Of a stretch of 15,365 nt of DNA, positions 1 to 7,253 are shown piece by piece. Each line of letters starts with the position of its first letter. Within the stretch, counting starts at the first letter, position 1. The stretch comes from Thermotoga sp. Lineage in GTDB: Bacteria > Thermotogota > Thermotogae > B21-G9. Where the stretch lies: the NCBI GenBank assembly GCA_003641545.1, contig QNAU01000005.1, positions 1-15,365 on the forward strand, written 5' to 3'. The notes under the pieces were generated by a model that made no database searches, was not told the origin of the DNA, and saw only the letters and a program-made list of their open reading frames with translations. The position numbers were made by a program, and so were the translations under genes.

Positions 1-3
1 AAG

Positions 4-76
4 CTCCGGCGGAGGGACTCGAACCCCCAACCCTCCGGTTAACAGCCGGATGCTCTACCGGTTGAGCTACGCCGGA
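4..76 (-). tRNA. tRNA-Asn (anticodon GTT)
   Basis: Read on the minus strand, this is a complete 73-base cloverleaf. The acceptor stem TCCGGCG pairs with CGCCGGA, the T loop is GTTCGAGTC, and the anticodon loop CTGTTAA (plus positions 39-45) carries GTT, which reads AAC/AAU asparagine codons. The discriminator base is G, usual for tRNA-Asn. The bases after it are CTT, so the 3' CCA is not encoded and must be added enzymatically. The gene points away from tRNA-Leu, and its transcript leaves the window at once on the left. Confidence 0.97.
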
Positions 77-86
77 ACCGTGATCG

Positions 87-115
87 ATTTTATCACATCC
101 CGCTGGATTCATCAA
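87..115 (-). promoter_or_regulatory. Promoter of tRNA-Asn
   Basis: On the minus strand a -35 box TTGATG (110-115) is followed after 17 bases by a -10 box TAAAAT (87-92). Transcription would start about 3-5 bases before the mature tRNA end at 76. Spacing and position fit a sigma70-type promoter. The call is from sequence pattern only. Confidence 0.6.
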
Positions 116-203
116 GTTCACGAAAGGGTTGTTCTCATATAACCATAGAGATACTTTCCAACGATTATCCCATACTTTGCGAGATCAGTAAAACTGAGCG
201 TTC

Positions 204-243
204 CAAATATTTGAACACTCCTAGTTCATGAATCGGACGATTC
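204..243. repeat. Short palindromes between the two tRNA genes
   Basis: The 160 bases between the two tRNA promoters contain no convincing gene. They hold two perfect short inverted repeats: CAAATATTTG at 204-213 and GAATCG-GA-CGATTC at 230-243. A third weak one (GAAAG-G-CTTTC, 260-270) sits just before the tRNA-Leu -35 box. They could be operator-like sites or chance; palindromes of this size are common in AT-rich DNA. Confidence 0.25.
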
Positions 244-277
244 CAATTACATGGATTTTGAAAGGCTTTCCAGCATC

Positions 278-307
278 TTGTCACATTCCTTCGACATGAT
301 GTATAAT
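278..307 (+). promoter_or_regulatory. Promoter of tRNA-Leu
   Basis: A -35 box TTGTCA (278-283) and a consensus -10 box TATAAT (302-307) are separated by 18 bases. The predicted start near 314 is about 7 bases before the mature tRNA-Leu at 321, typical of a stable-RNA promoter. It may also contribute transcription to rpmB, since no terminator hairpin is visible after the tRNA. Confidence 0.75.
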
Positions 308-320
308 ATTCCGCAGAATT

Positions 321-404
321 GCCGAGGTGGCGGAATTGGCAGACGCGCATGACTCAGGATCATGTGGGCTTATGCCCGTGCGGGTTCAAATCCCGCCCTC
401 GGCA
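321..404 (+). tRNA. tRNA-Leu (anticodon CAG)
   Basis: An 84-base tRNA with the long variable arm of a class II tRNA. The acceptor stem GCCGAGG (321-327) pairs with CCTCGGC (397-403), with discriminator A404. The anticodon loop CTCAGGA (353-359) carries CAG at 355-357, reading CUG leucine codons. The variable arm contains a GGGC-TTAT-GCCC hairpin, and the T arm is GCGGG-TTCAAAT-CCCGC. TTT follows the discriminator, so CCA is not encoded here either. Confidence 0.97.
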
Positions 405-433
405 TTTTATTTTGTGGTCTAATTTGATATAAT
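405..433 (+). promoter_or_regulatory. Candidate promoter of the rpmB operon
   Basis: A consensus -10 box TATAAT lies at 428-433, 40 bases before the rpmB start. Seventeen bases upstream is only a weak -35 (TTTTAT, 405-410), immediately after the tRNA-Leu 3' end. The good -10 and its position support a promoter, and the poor -35 lowers confidence. Read-through from the tRNA-Leu promoter is the alternative source of transcription for the downstream genes. Confidence 0.45.
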
Positions 434-472
434 CAACCGAGCATATTCAGAAATGCGCAGGGAGGGTTGATG

Positions 473-664
473 ATGTCGAAGAGATGCTACATCTGTGGAA
501 AGGGTCCGTCCTCTGGAAACAGTGTGAGCCATTCCAACAAGAAAACAAAGAGATGGTGGAAACCCAATCTACAGAAGGTAAAAATACAGGTGGATGGAAA
601 GGTTAAAAGAGTTTGGGTCTGCACGAGTTGTTTGAGAAGTGGGAAGGTTCAAAGAGCTGTGTGA
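473..664 (+). CDS. rpmB: 50S ribosomal protein L28
   Basis: A structural protein of the large ribosomal subunit, 63 residues. It opens [12 protein letters not shown], the hallmark of bacterial L28, and continues with [22 protein letters not shown] and a C-terminal [10 protein letters not shown]. Four cysteines (C5, C8, C50, C53) form the zinc-binding pairs of the cysteine-containing L28 type. Three in-frame starts occur (TTG 467, ATG 470, ATG 473). ATG 473 is chosen because the ribosome-binding site GGAGGG at 461-466 is optimally spaced for it and because family members begin M-[AS]-K-R-C. Its TGA stop overlaps the GTG start of the next gene (GTGA, 661-664), suggesting coupling. It is the first gene of the plus-strand operon. 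Confidence 0.96.
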   Translation: MSKRCYICGKGPSSGNSVSHSNKKTKRWWKPNLQKVKIQVDGKVKRVWVCTSCLRSGKVQRAV

Positions 665-1128
665 TTCGTATGGAGGAATATGGGGAGATACCCGTTCGTT
701 TCTACAATTTCAGATACTGCACGTGGTACAGATGGCTTTGGATAATCCTCGTTGTGACCTTTTTTCTTCTTCTCGAATACGTGATACTTTCTGGTGAGCC
801 CTACCTCATCTTGGTTGTTCTTTTCTTATCAGTGCTCTCACTTTTCATGGCTTTTTACACGTGGAAGTACAGACTCAGATTGGACATGAAGGATGGTATT
901 CTCGAGATCGGAAGAAAGAGGATACGTCTGAAAAATTGCACCGTCAAGACTGGAAGAAAGTTCATGTTCAGGCGTATCATCATAACATGTGGAGAAGGTG
1001 ATATGATCGTTCTGACATCCATAATGGAGGATTTCGACGGAATGGTGAATCTCATTTTGAGAGCGGTCCATCTGGGCTCTGAAAGATCTGGAGGTATGAA
1101 GGATGAAGATGAAGAATCTTCTCGATGA
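661..1128 (+). CDS. Two-helix membrane protein of unknown function
   Basis: A 155-residue protein I do not recognise. The GTG start at 661 overlaps the rpmB stop (GTGA); ATG 670 is an alternative. Two hydrophobic helices are visible, about residues 24-43 and 47-67, separated by a very short loop (SGEP). They are followed by a soluble, beta-rich and basic segment (about 71-140) and a very acidic tail ending [10 protein letters not shown]. The arrangement of a paired hairpin of membrane helices plus a compact beta domain resembles small bacterial PH-like (bPH2/YdbS-type) proteins, but that is inference from shape only. The end overlaps the next gene by 26 bases, so the acidic tail is encoded in DNA also used by the HD-domain gene. 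Very probably a real gene, because of tight coupling and consistent codon use. Confidence 0.75.
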   Translation: MIRMEEYGEIPVRFYNFRYCTWYRWLWIILVVTFFLLLEYVILSGEPYLILVVLFLSVLSLFMAFYTWKYRLRLDMKDGILEIGRKRIRLKNCTVKTGRKFMFRRIIITCGEGDMIVLTSIMEDFDGMVNLILRAVHLGSERSGGMKDEDEESSR

Positions 1129-2140
1129 GAAAACATTGAAAGAACTTGGATACATGGATGATTCGAAACCTTACAAACTCATAAAGGACCTTGTGAAAGA
1201 TGAGGAAATCGAATCGATTTTCAAAGTGACGAGCAAAAAGCTTCAAGAGGCGAAGGATGGGAAAAAATTTTTACTTCTTACCTTCAAGGATAAAACGGGA
1301 ATCCTCAGAGCCATAGATTGGCACAACGCGGAGTTGAACGATGGAAGGATATCGCTTGGAGATGTCGTTAAGGTCAGAGGGAAGGTAGTTTACTTTGAAA
1401 ACAGGCTACAGTTGAATCTCTCGAAGAATCCATCGGACGTGGTCGTGCTCAAAGAAGGGGAATACGATCCAAACAGATTCGTCGAAACAACGAAGAGAAG
1501 TATAAAGGAAATGTACGAAAAGCTTGTCAATCACATAAAGAGTGTGAAGAGTGATAAATTGAGGAGACTGCTCGAGCAGATTTTCATAGAGGACAGAGGA
1601 TTTTTGAGAAAATTTTTGGATGCTCCCGCGGGTCTATCAGTTCACCATGCCTACAGAGGAGGACTTTTGGAACATACCTTGGATGTTGTTGAACTCGCTG
1701 AACACGTTGTTGAAAAATACGGTGATATTTTGAACAGAGATCTTCTCATAGCTGGTGCGATGCTTCATGATATTGGCAAAGCTTATGAGTACGAAATAAC
1801 GCCATCGGGTTTGGAGATGACGGATAGTGGGGAACTTCTTGGACACATAGTCATCGGTGTGAAGATGGTGGAAAGGGTGGCAAAGAGGATCGCAAATTTT
1901 CCGAAGAATCTTCTCATGGAGATAGAACACATGATAATATCCCATCATGGGGAATTTGAATGGGGTTCTCCAACTTTGCCGAAGACACCAGAAGCTCTCG
2001 TTCTACACATGATCGACAATTTGGATGCGAAACTTTCACAGTTTTTGAAACTTCAGGAGAAAACAGCTGAAGGAAACAACTGGAGTGAATACGACAGGAA
2101 GCTCGGCAGGCGTGTGATGATCCGGAGGGATTCGAGATGA
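1103..2140 (+). CDS. OB-fold/HD-domain phosphohydrolase, YhaM-like 3'-5' exoribonuclease
   Basis: A protein of 345 residues with the two-domain layout of the YhaM/CbfA family, which trims single-stranded RNA (and DNA) from the 3' end using metal ions. Residues about 50-108 look like an OB-fold nucleic-acid-binding domain (FLLLTFKDKTGILRA, GDVVKVRGKVVYF). Residues about 178-310 are an HD domain: H182, GGLLEHT with H191, MLHDIGK with H222-D223, LGH with H248, ISHHGE with H281-H282, and HMIDNLDAK with D305. All expected metal ligands are present, so it should be active. The start ATG 1103 follows GGAGG at 1090-1094 by 8 bases, and the earlier ATG 1096 belongs to the upstream frame. The stop overlaps the next start as ATGA. 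RNA turnover is the family role; the substrate here is inferred. Confidence 0.88.
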   Translation: MKMKNLLDEKTLKELGYMDDSKPYKLIKDLVKDEEIESIFKVTSKKLQEAKDGKKFLLLTFKDKTGILRAIDWHNAELNDGRISLGDVVKVRGKVVYFENRLQLNLSKNPSDVVVLKEGEYDPNRFVETTKRSIKEMYEKLVNHIKSVKSDKLRRLLEQIFIEDRGFLRKFLDAPAGLSVHHAYRGGLLEHTLDVVELAEHVVEKYGDILNRDLLIAGAMLHDIGKAYEYEITPSGLEMTDSGELLGHIVIGVKMVERVAKRIANFPKNLLMEIEHMIISHHGEFEWGSPTLPKTPEALVLHMIDNLDAKLSQFLKLQEKTAEGNNWSEYDRKLGRRVMIRRDSR

Positions 2141-3561
2141 GCGATAAAATAAGATTTGGAACTTCTGGATGGAGAGGAATAATAGCCGATGATTTCACCT
2201 TCCATATGGTGAGAATCGTTGCACAAGCCATTTCTAATTATTTGAAGGGAAGAAAGGAAAAACCAAGGGTGGTGGTTGGACATGACACACGTTTCATGGC
2301 AGAAAATTTCTCAAAAATTGTCGTTGAGGTTCTCCTTGGAAATGACATAGAGGTTTACCTCTGTGAAAAACCTTCTCCCACTCCCGTCATATCTCATTTT
2401 ATAATTTCCAACGATCTGGATGGTGGAATAAACTTGACCGCATCACACAACCCTCCGGAATATCTTGGGATAAAGTTCAGCCCAGAAAATGGTGCTCCTG
2501 CACCACCTGAGGTTACGAAGGAAATAGAGAAAGAGATAGAAAAGGTCCTGCAGGAAAATGATGTGAGAATGGTGGAAATAACCGAGGGAATAAGGAAGGA
2601 ATTGTTCGAAATGGTTAATCCTTTTCCAAGTTATGTTGAGTATCTGAGGGAAAGGATCGATTTTGATGAGATAAAAAGATCCAACTTGAAAGTCGCAGTC
2701 GATCTTATGTACGGCACAGCCATCGGTATTTTGGATGTTATCTTGAAAGAGCTGACGGAAAAACCTCACATTTTCCATGGATACAGAGACCCATATTTCG
2801 GTGGGTACAGACCGGAACCAGATGAGACGAGGATGAGAGATCTTGGTGCCATCGTGAGAAAGGAAGGATTGGATTGCGGTGTCGCGGTGGATGGGGACGC
2901 GGATAGGTTCGGAATCGTGGATGATGAAGGAAATTTCATAGCCCCGAATGAGTTCATAGGTATGGTCGCACACCATCTGTATTCCACGAAAAATTTGAAA
3001 GGTCCATCCGTCAGGAGTATCGCAACATCCCACCTACTCGATTCTGTCGCAAGAAACTTTGGATTCGATGTGCTGGAGACCCCCGTCGGTTTCAAGTTCA
3101 TAGGTGAAATTTTTCTCAGGGAAAGGATCGTGGTTGGTGGAGAAGAGAGTGGGGGATTGACCATACAATCCCATCTTCCCGAGAAGGATGGGATCCTTGC
3201 GGATCTTCTCGCTCTGGAGATGATCTCCTTGAGTGGAGAGAAGCTCTCCGAGATGAGAAGAAAAATGGAGGAAAAGTATGGAAAATTTTACAACATACGT
3301 ATAGACGTTGAACTGAAAAGCAGAGAGGATCTTGAGAGATACATGGAGAAATTCAAAGGGTTGGAAAGCGCAGGTGAATTTGCCGGTTTGAAGATAAGGG
3401 AGAAAAAGGAGATCGACGGGATACAGTACATCTTCGACGAAGAAAACACGTGGCTACTGATCAGACCATCCGGAACGGAGCCAGTTGCAAGAATATACAT
3501 AGAATCTTCGAATGAAACCATCTTCGATAACATGCTCAAAGAGGTGAAAAAATTCGGATGA
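2137..3561 (+). CDS. Phosphoglucomutase/phosphomannomutase family protein
   Basis: An alpha-D-phosphohexomutase of 474 residues, close to the family norm. These enzymes move phosphate between C6 and C1 of a hexose phosphate through a phosphoserine. All four diagnostic motifs are intact: the N-terminal FGTSGWRG, the phosphoserine loop TASHNP (101-106, Ser103), the magnesium site DGDADRF (252-258), the sugar-specificity loop GEESGG (335-340), and the phosphate-binding RPSGTEP (443-449). The GEESGG signature fits glucose- or mannose-phosphate substrates better than glucosamine phosphate (GlmM), but the exact substrate cannot be settled from sequence, so no symbol is given. The ribosome-binding site GGAGGG (2124-2129) precedes the ATG at 2137. 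The gene overlaps both neighbours by four bases (ATGA), so it is likely co-translated with the HD protein and topA. Confidence 0.93.
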   Translation: MSDKIRFGTSGWRGIIADDFTFHMVRIVAQAISNYLKGRKEKPRVVVGHDTRFMAENFSKIVVEVLLGNDIEVYLCEKPSPTPVISHFIISNDLDGGINLTASHNPPEYLGIKFSPENGAPAPPEVTKEIEKEIEKVLQENDVRMVEITEGIRKELFEMVNPFPSYVEYLRERIDFDEIKRSNLKVAVDLMYGTAIGILDVILKELTEKPHIFHGYRDPYFGGYRPEPDETRMRDLGAIVRKEGLDCGVAVDGDADRFGIVDDEGNFIAPNEFIGMVAHHLYSTKNLKGPSVRSIATSHLLDSVARNFGFDVLETPVGFKFIGEIFLRERIVVGGEESGGLTIQSHLPEKDGILADLLALEMISLSGEKLSEMRRKMEEKYGKFYNIRIDVELKSREDLERYMEKFKGLESAGEFAGLKIREKKEIDGIQYIFDEENTWLLIRPSGTEPVARIYIESSNETIFDNMLKEVKKFG

Positions 3562-5837
3562 AAAAGAAGGTAATAATAGTCGAATCCCCGGCAAAAGCAA
3601 AGACGATTCAAAGATTCCTTGGGGATTCCTACATAGTTCTCTCCTCCATGGGGCACGTCAGAGATCTTCCCGAAAATGAGTTCGGTGTCAACATAGACAA
3701 AGGTTTCAAACCGATCTTCAGGTTGATAAAAGGGAAGAAAAAGATAATGGACAGAATAAAGGAGATGGTGAAAAAATCGGATGGTGTTCTCCTCGCGTCC
3801 GATATGGACAGGGAAGGAGAAGCCATAGCTTGGCACATCGCGGAGATACTGAAATTGGACAAGAATCAGAGAAACAGGATAATCTTCAGCGAGATAACCG
3901 AGAAGGTGATAAAAGAAGCGGTCAAGAATCCAAGAACCATAGACATGAGAAAGGTTCATGCACAGATAGCGAGGAGAATACTGGATAGAATCGTAGGATA
4001 CAAACTTTCACCACTTCTATGGAAGATAATGAAATCGGGCTTGAGTGCTGGAAGAGTTCAATCGGTCGCTTTGAGATTCATCTGTGAGAGAGAAGAAGAG
4101 ATAAGAAAATTCATCCCGAAGGAGTTCTGGAGAATATTCGGAATACACGATGGCAAGAAGGTGAACCTCATAGAGGTGGATGGGAAAAAATTCGATCCCG
4201 TCAAATCTCTCATCGATGAAGAAAAAGCGAACGAAATCGTTGAAGAACTGAAAAAAAAGAGATTTTTCGTCAAGAATGTGGAAAAAAAGATCAGCCAAAA
4301 GAAGCCTCCAGATCCGTTCATAACGAGTACACTTCAGCAGGAAGCAGCAAACAAATTGGGATTTTCGGTGGCAAAGACGATGAGAATCGCTCAGGAACTT
4401 TACGAAGGAATAGATACCCCGGATGGTCACCTCGCATTCATAACCTACATGAGAACAGACTCAACGAGGGTGTCGGAAGAGGCTGTAAAATCCGCTGAAA
4501 AATTCATAGTCGAGAATTATGGGGAAGAATTCGTCAGGGGGAGGAGAAAAAAGGAAAGAAAATCGAAGGGTAGGATTCAGGACGCGCATGAGGCGATAAG
4601 GCCCACGTATCCGGAGAAGAAACCGGAGGATCTGAAGAAGATACTCGGGAAGGATCATCTGAAGCTCTACGAACTCATATGGAAGAGGTTCATGGCTTCG
4701 CAGATGGCACCATCGAAATACGAGAACATGATCTTCAGAATAGCCAGCGATGATGACAAATACGTCTTCGAGATAAAACATTCGAGAAGGACATTTGAAG
4801 GATTCGAGGTTCTACTTCCCACACAAGATGCAGAAAAGGGGACACTTTTGAAATTGAAGGAAGGGGATGAGTTCTTCTTCGAGAAGTTCACAGCGGAGAA
4901 AGATCAAACACAGCCTCCATCACGATACACGGAAGCGAGTTTGGTGAAAAAGTTGGAGAAGGAAGGAATAGGAAGACCGAGCACGTACGCGACCATAATA
5001 AAAACTCTCTTCGACAGAAATTACGTGGTGAGGAGCGGGAAATACATTATACCGACTTTCATGGGGTTTCTCGTCAACGAATTTTTGGTGTCTAATTTCC
5101 CGGATATAGTTGAGACGAAGTTCACGGCGAAAATGGAGGAAGGGTTGGATGAAGTCGAAAGTGGTAAGAAAGACTGGCGAGAGATCCTCGAGAATTTCTA
5201 CGAAAAATTCAGGTTGGTATTTGAGAAGGTGGAGAAGAGGATAAATTCGAAGGAGATGATTCTCGAGATACCGACCGATCTTGAGTGCGATGAATGTGGA
5301 GGGAAGATGAACCTGAGATTCGGACCATTCGGAACCTACTTGAAGTGTGAAAAATGTGGAAAGACGATGTCAACGAAGAATGAGGAGAAATTCCGTTTGG
5401 AAGATGGAGTTCTTAGGGTAAAAGATGCCATGGTCGATGAGGTGGTGGAGAATGCAGTATGTCCAAAATGCGGTTCTCCACTCGTCGTGAAAGATGGAAA
5501 ATATGGAAAATTTCTGGCTTGTTCTTCTTATCCAAAATGCGATTACACCGCACCGTACGTTGAAAAGGCGAGAGGGAAATGTCCAAAATGTGGATCGGAT
5601 GTTCTGAAGAGGAGGAGCAAGAAGGGAAAGGTTTATTATATATGTGAAAGAAACTTGAGGGAGAAGGAATGCGATTTCATAAGTTGGTATGAACCGTCCG
5701 AATACAAATGTCCGGTATGTTCTGAAACCTTGTATTACAGGTACAAAAACGGAGAGGAGGTTCTATACTGTCAAAGATGCAGGAAATCCTACAGAGTGGA
5801 AGAGATAGCAATCTCACAGGAAGAATCAGAAGAATAG
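3558..5837 (+). CDS. topA: DNA topoisomerase I (type IA) with four C-terminal zinc ribbons
   Basis: Relaxes negatively supercoiled DNA by cutting one strand through a 5'-phosphotyrosine link. The 759-residue protein starts with a Toprim domain (VESPAKAKTIQRFLG with Glu9; SDMDREGEAIAWH with the D82-D84-E86 metal triad). The catalytic tyrosine is Y297 in ITYMRTDSTRVS, and the GRPSTYATII motif of the core is present further on. The C-terminal part holds four CxxC-type zinc ribbons beginning near residues 577, 635, 675 and 718; the third has its second cysteine pair spaced as CERNLREKEC. By memory, Thermotoga maritima TopA is shorter (about 633 residues) with a single zinc finger, so this tail is long. 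It is not a reverse gyrase, because there is no helicase domain. The start overlaps the phosphohexomutase stop (ATGA). The end overlaps the ddl reading frame. Confidence 0.97.
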   Translation: MKKKVIIVESPAKAKTIQRFLGDSYIVLSSMGHVRDLPENEFGVNIDKGFKPIFRLIKGKKKIMDRIKEMVKKSDGVLLASDMDREGEAIAWHIAEILKLDKNQRNRIIFSEITEKVIKEAVKNPRTIDMRKVHAQIARRILDRIVGYKLSPLLWKIMKSGLSAGRVQSVALRFICEREEEIRKFIPKEFWRIFGIHDGKKVNLIEVDGKKFDPVKSLIDEEKANEIVEELKKKRFFVKNVEKKISQKKPPDPFITSTLQQEAANKLGFSVAKTMRIAQELYEGIDTPDGHLAFITYMRTDSTRVSEEAVKSAEKFIVENYGEEFVRGRRKKERKSKGRIQDAHEAIRPTYPEKKPEDLKKILGKDHLKLYELIWKRFMASQMAPSKYENMIFRIASDDDKYVFEIKHSRRTFEGFEVLLPTQDAEKGTLLKLKEGDEFFFEKFTAEKDQTQPPSRYTEASLVKKLEKEGIGRPSTYATIIKTLFDRNYVVRSGKYIIPTFMGFLVNEFLVSNFPDIVETKFTAKMEEGLDEVESGKKDWREILENFYEKFRLVFEKVEKRINSKEMILEIPTDLECDECGGKMNLRFGPFGTYLKCEKCGKTMSTKNEEKFRLEDGVLRVKDAMVDEVVENAVCPKCGSPLVVKDGKYGKFLACSSYPKCDYTAPYVEKARGKCPKCGSDVLKRRSKKGKVYYICERNLREKECDFISWYEPSEYKCPVCSETLYYRYKNGEEVLYCQRCRKSYRVEEIAISQEESEE

Positions 5838-6724
5838 CGGTTCTTTACGGTGGAAGATCGAATGAAAGAGAGATATCGATAAGAAGCGGTGTGAGAGTTG
5901 TGAGATCTCTGAAAAATCTCGGATACGAGGTTGTGGAAATAGACACATCCGACGATCCGTACGAATGGATACAGAGGTTGAGGGATGTGGATCTGGTCTT
6001 TCTCGCATTGCACGGTGAAAATGGTGAAGATGGTAGAATACAGGGATTACTCGATATTTTGGGAAAGAAATATGTGAGTTCGTCCGCTCATGCCAGCTTC
6101 CTTTCTTTTGACAAATATTTGACTTATCTTTTTCTGAAGGACGCGGGGTTGAAGGTTCCAGATACGATACTCATAGGTTATCCAACATCCTTTTCACCTT
6201 TCGGATTTCCCGTGTTCTTGAAACCGAGATGGGGTGGTTCGAGTATAGGGGTCGTGAAGGTGAACGATTCGAAGCAGATGCTGGAAGAGTCGAAGAAGCT
6301 GATTTTGGAGTACGGTCAGATCATCGTTCAGAGATACGTCGGTGGTGTGGAAATAACGGTCAGCGTCGTAGAGAAGAATGAGAAACCATTCGTTCTCCCG
6401 ATACTTGAACTCGTTCCGAAGAGGGAATTCTACGATTACGTCGCGAAATATACCGAAGGTATGACGGATCTCATAGTCCCGGCGAGGATAAGCAAAAAGG
6501 AGGAGATCATGGTTAAAAACATCGCGAGAATGATCTTCAAGCTTATGGGCTGTTCCGGTTTAGCGAGAATAGATGGGAAGATAGAGAACGGCTGTTTCTA
6601 CGTTTTTGAGGTGAACACCATACCCGGTTTGACAGAGCTGAGTGATCTGCCCGCATCTGCTCGAGCTCTGGGCTGGGACATGGATGAACTGATCAGGAAC
6701 TTGATTGGGGAGGTTGGAAAGTGA
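5777..6724 (+). CDS. ddl: D-alanine--D-alanine ligase
   Basis: Joins two D-alanines with ATP to make the dipeptide end of the peptidoglycan precursor, in the cytoplasm. ATP-grasp ligase motifs are intact (numbering from ATG 5777): IAVLYGG near 20-26, HGENGEDG (79-86), [11 protein letters not shown] (149-159), the [11 protein letters not shown] substrate loop (218-228), and the metal-binding [12 protein letters not shown] (278-289). The start is uncertain. ATG 5777 is the only conventional start, but it adds about 19 residues before the point where family members usually begin, and GAGGAGG (5754-5760) is 16 bases away. A rarer ATA or ATC codon at 5834 or 5825, behind AGGAAG (5818-5823), would give the usual length of about 296 residues. 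Either way it is entangled with the end of topA. The end overlaps hslV as GTGA. Confidence 0.93.
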   Translation: MQEILQSGRDSNLTGRIRRIAVLYGGRSNEREISIRSGVRVVRSLKNLGYEVVEIDTSDDPYEWIQRLRDVDLVFLALHGENGEDGRIQGLLDILGKKYVSSSAHASFLSFDKYLTYLFLKDAGLKVPDTILIGYPTSFSPFGFPVFLKPRWGGSSIGVVKVNDSKQMLEESKKLILEYGQIIVQRYVGGVEITVSVVEKNEKPFVLPILELVPKREFYDYVAKYTEGMTDLIVPARISKKEEIMVKNIARMIFKLMGCSGLARIDGKIENGCFYVFEVNTIPGLTELSDLPASARALGWDMDELIRNLIGEVGK

Positions 6725-7251
6725 AAGGTTTCGAGGGGACGACCGTCATAGTTGTTCGAAGGAATGGAAAAACAGTCATGGCAGGTGATGGACAAGTCAC
6801 ATTTGGGAACACCATACTGAAATCGACCGCGAAGAAGATAAGAAAACTTGGCGGGGGAAAGGTAATCGCGGGATTCGCTGGATCGGTAGCCGATGCTTTC
6901 ACACTCTTTGAGAGATTCGAAAAGAAGTTGAGGGATTACAACAACCTCAAGAGAGCGGCAGTTGAGTTGGCAAAAGATTGGAGGACGGATAAGGTTCTCA
7001 GAAGGTTGGAAGCTGTCCTCATCGTCGCAGATTCACAGGAAATCTTCCTCATATCCGGTGGTGGTGAAGTTATACAACCGGATGAGGATGTGGTTGCCAT
7101 AGGTTCGGGTGGACCATATGCCTTAGCTGCAGCCAAAGCCTTGATGAGAAACACCGACTTATCCGCGCGCGAAATCGCCTTGAAATCGCTCGAAATAGCG
7201 AGCGAGATATGCATATACACCAACAAGAACTTCAGTTTCGAGGAGGTTTGA
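6721..7251 (+). CDS. hslV: ATP-dependent protease HslVU, peptidase subunit HslV
   Basis: Proteolytic core of the two-component HslVU (ClpQY) protease, which forms a double ring of threonine peptidases capped by the HslU unfoldase in the cytoplasm. The GTG start at 6721 follows GGGGAGG (6707-6713) by 7 bases and overlaps the ddl stop. After a six-residue leader (MKGFEG) comes the nucleophile Thr7 in [20 protein letters not shown], so the mature enzyme should begin at Thr7 after removal of the leader. Other family blocks are [28 protein letters not shown], and [14 protein letters not shown]. Length 176 residues, normal. It is followed two bases later by hslU, its partner. Confidence 0.97.
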   Translation: MKGFEGTTVIVVRRNGKTVMAGDGQVTFGNTILKSTAKKIRKLGGGKVIAGFAGSVADAFTLFERFEKKLRDYNNLKRAAVELAKDWRTDKVLRRLEAVLIVADSQEIFLISGGGEVIQPDEDVVAIGSGGPYALAAAKALMRNTDLSAREIALKSLEIASEICIYTNKNFSFEEV

Positions 7252-7253
7252 GA

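Noticed and set aside
165..350. A 61-codon open frame on the minus strand over the tRNA-Leu region
   Set aside because: It overlaps the tRNA-Leu gene and its promoter, has no ribosome-binding site and resembles nothing I know.
2443..3033. A 196-codon minus-strand open frame inside the phosphohexomutase gene
   Set aside because: It covers the TASHNP and DGDADR coding regions in antisense and has no start signal or recognisable content.
3288..3959. A 223-codon minus-strand open frame across the phosphohexomutase/topA junction
   Set aside because: It lies opposite two clear genes with conserved motifs; the product is Phe/Leu/Ser-rich shadow sequence.
3558..5837. Idea that topA might be a reverse gyrase, as expected in hyperthermophiles
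   Set aside because: There is no N-terminal helicase module with Walker motifs; the protein begins directly with the Toprim domain of a normal TopA.
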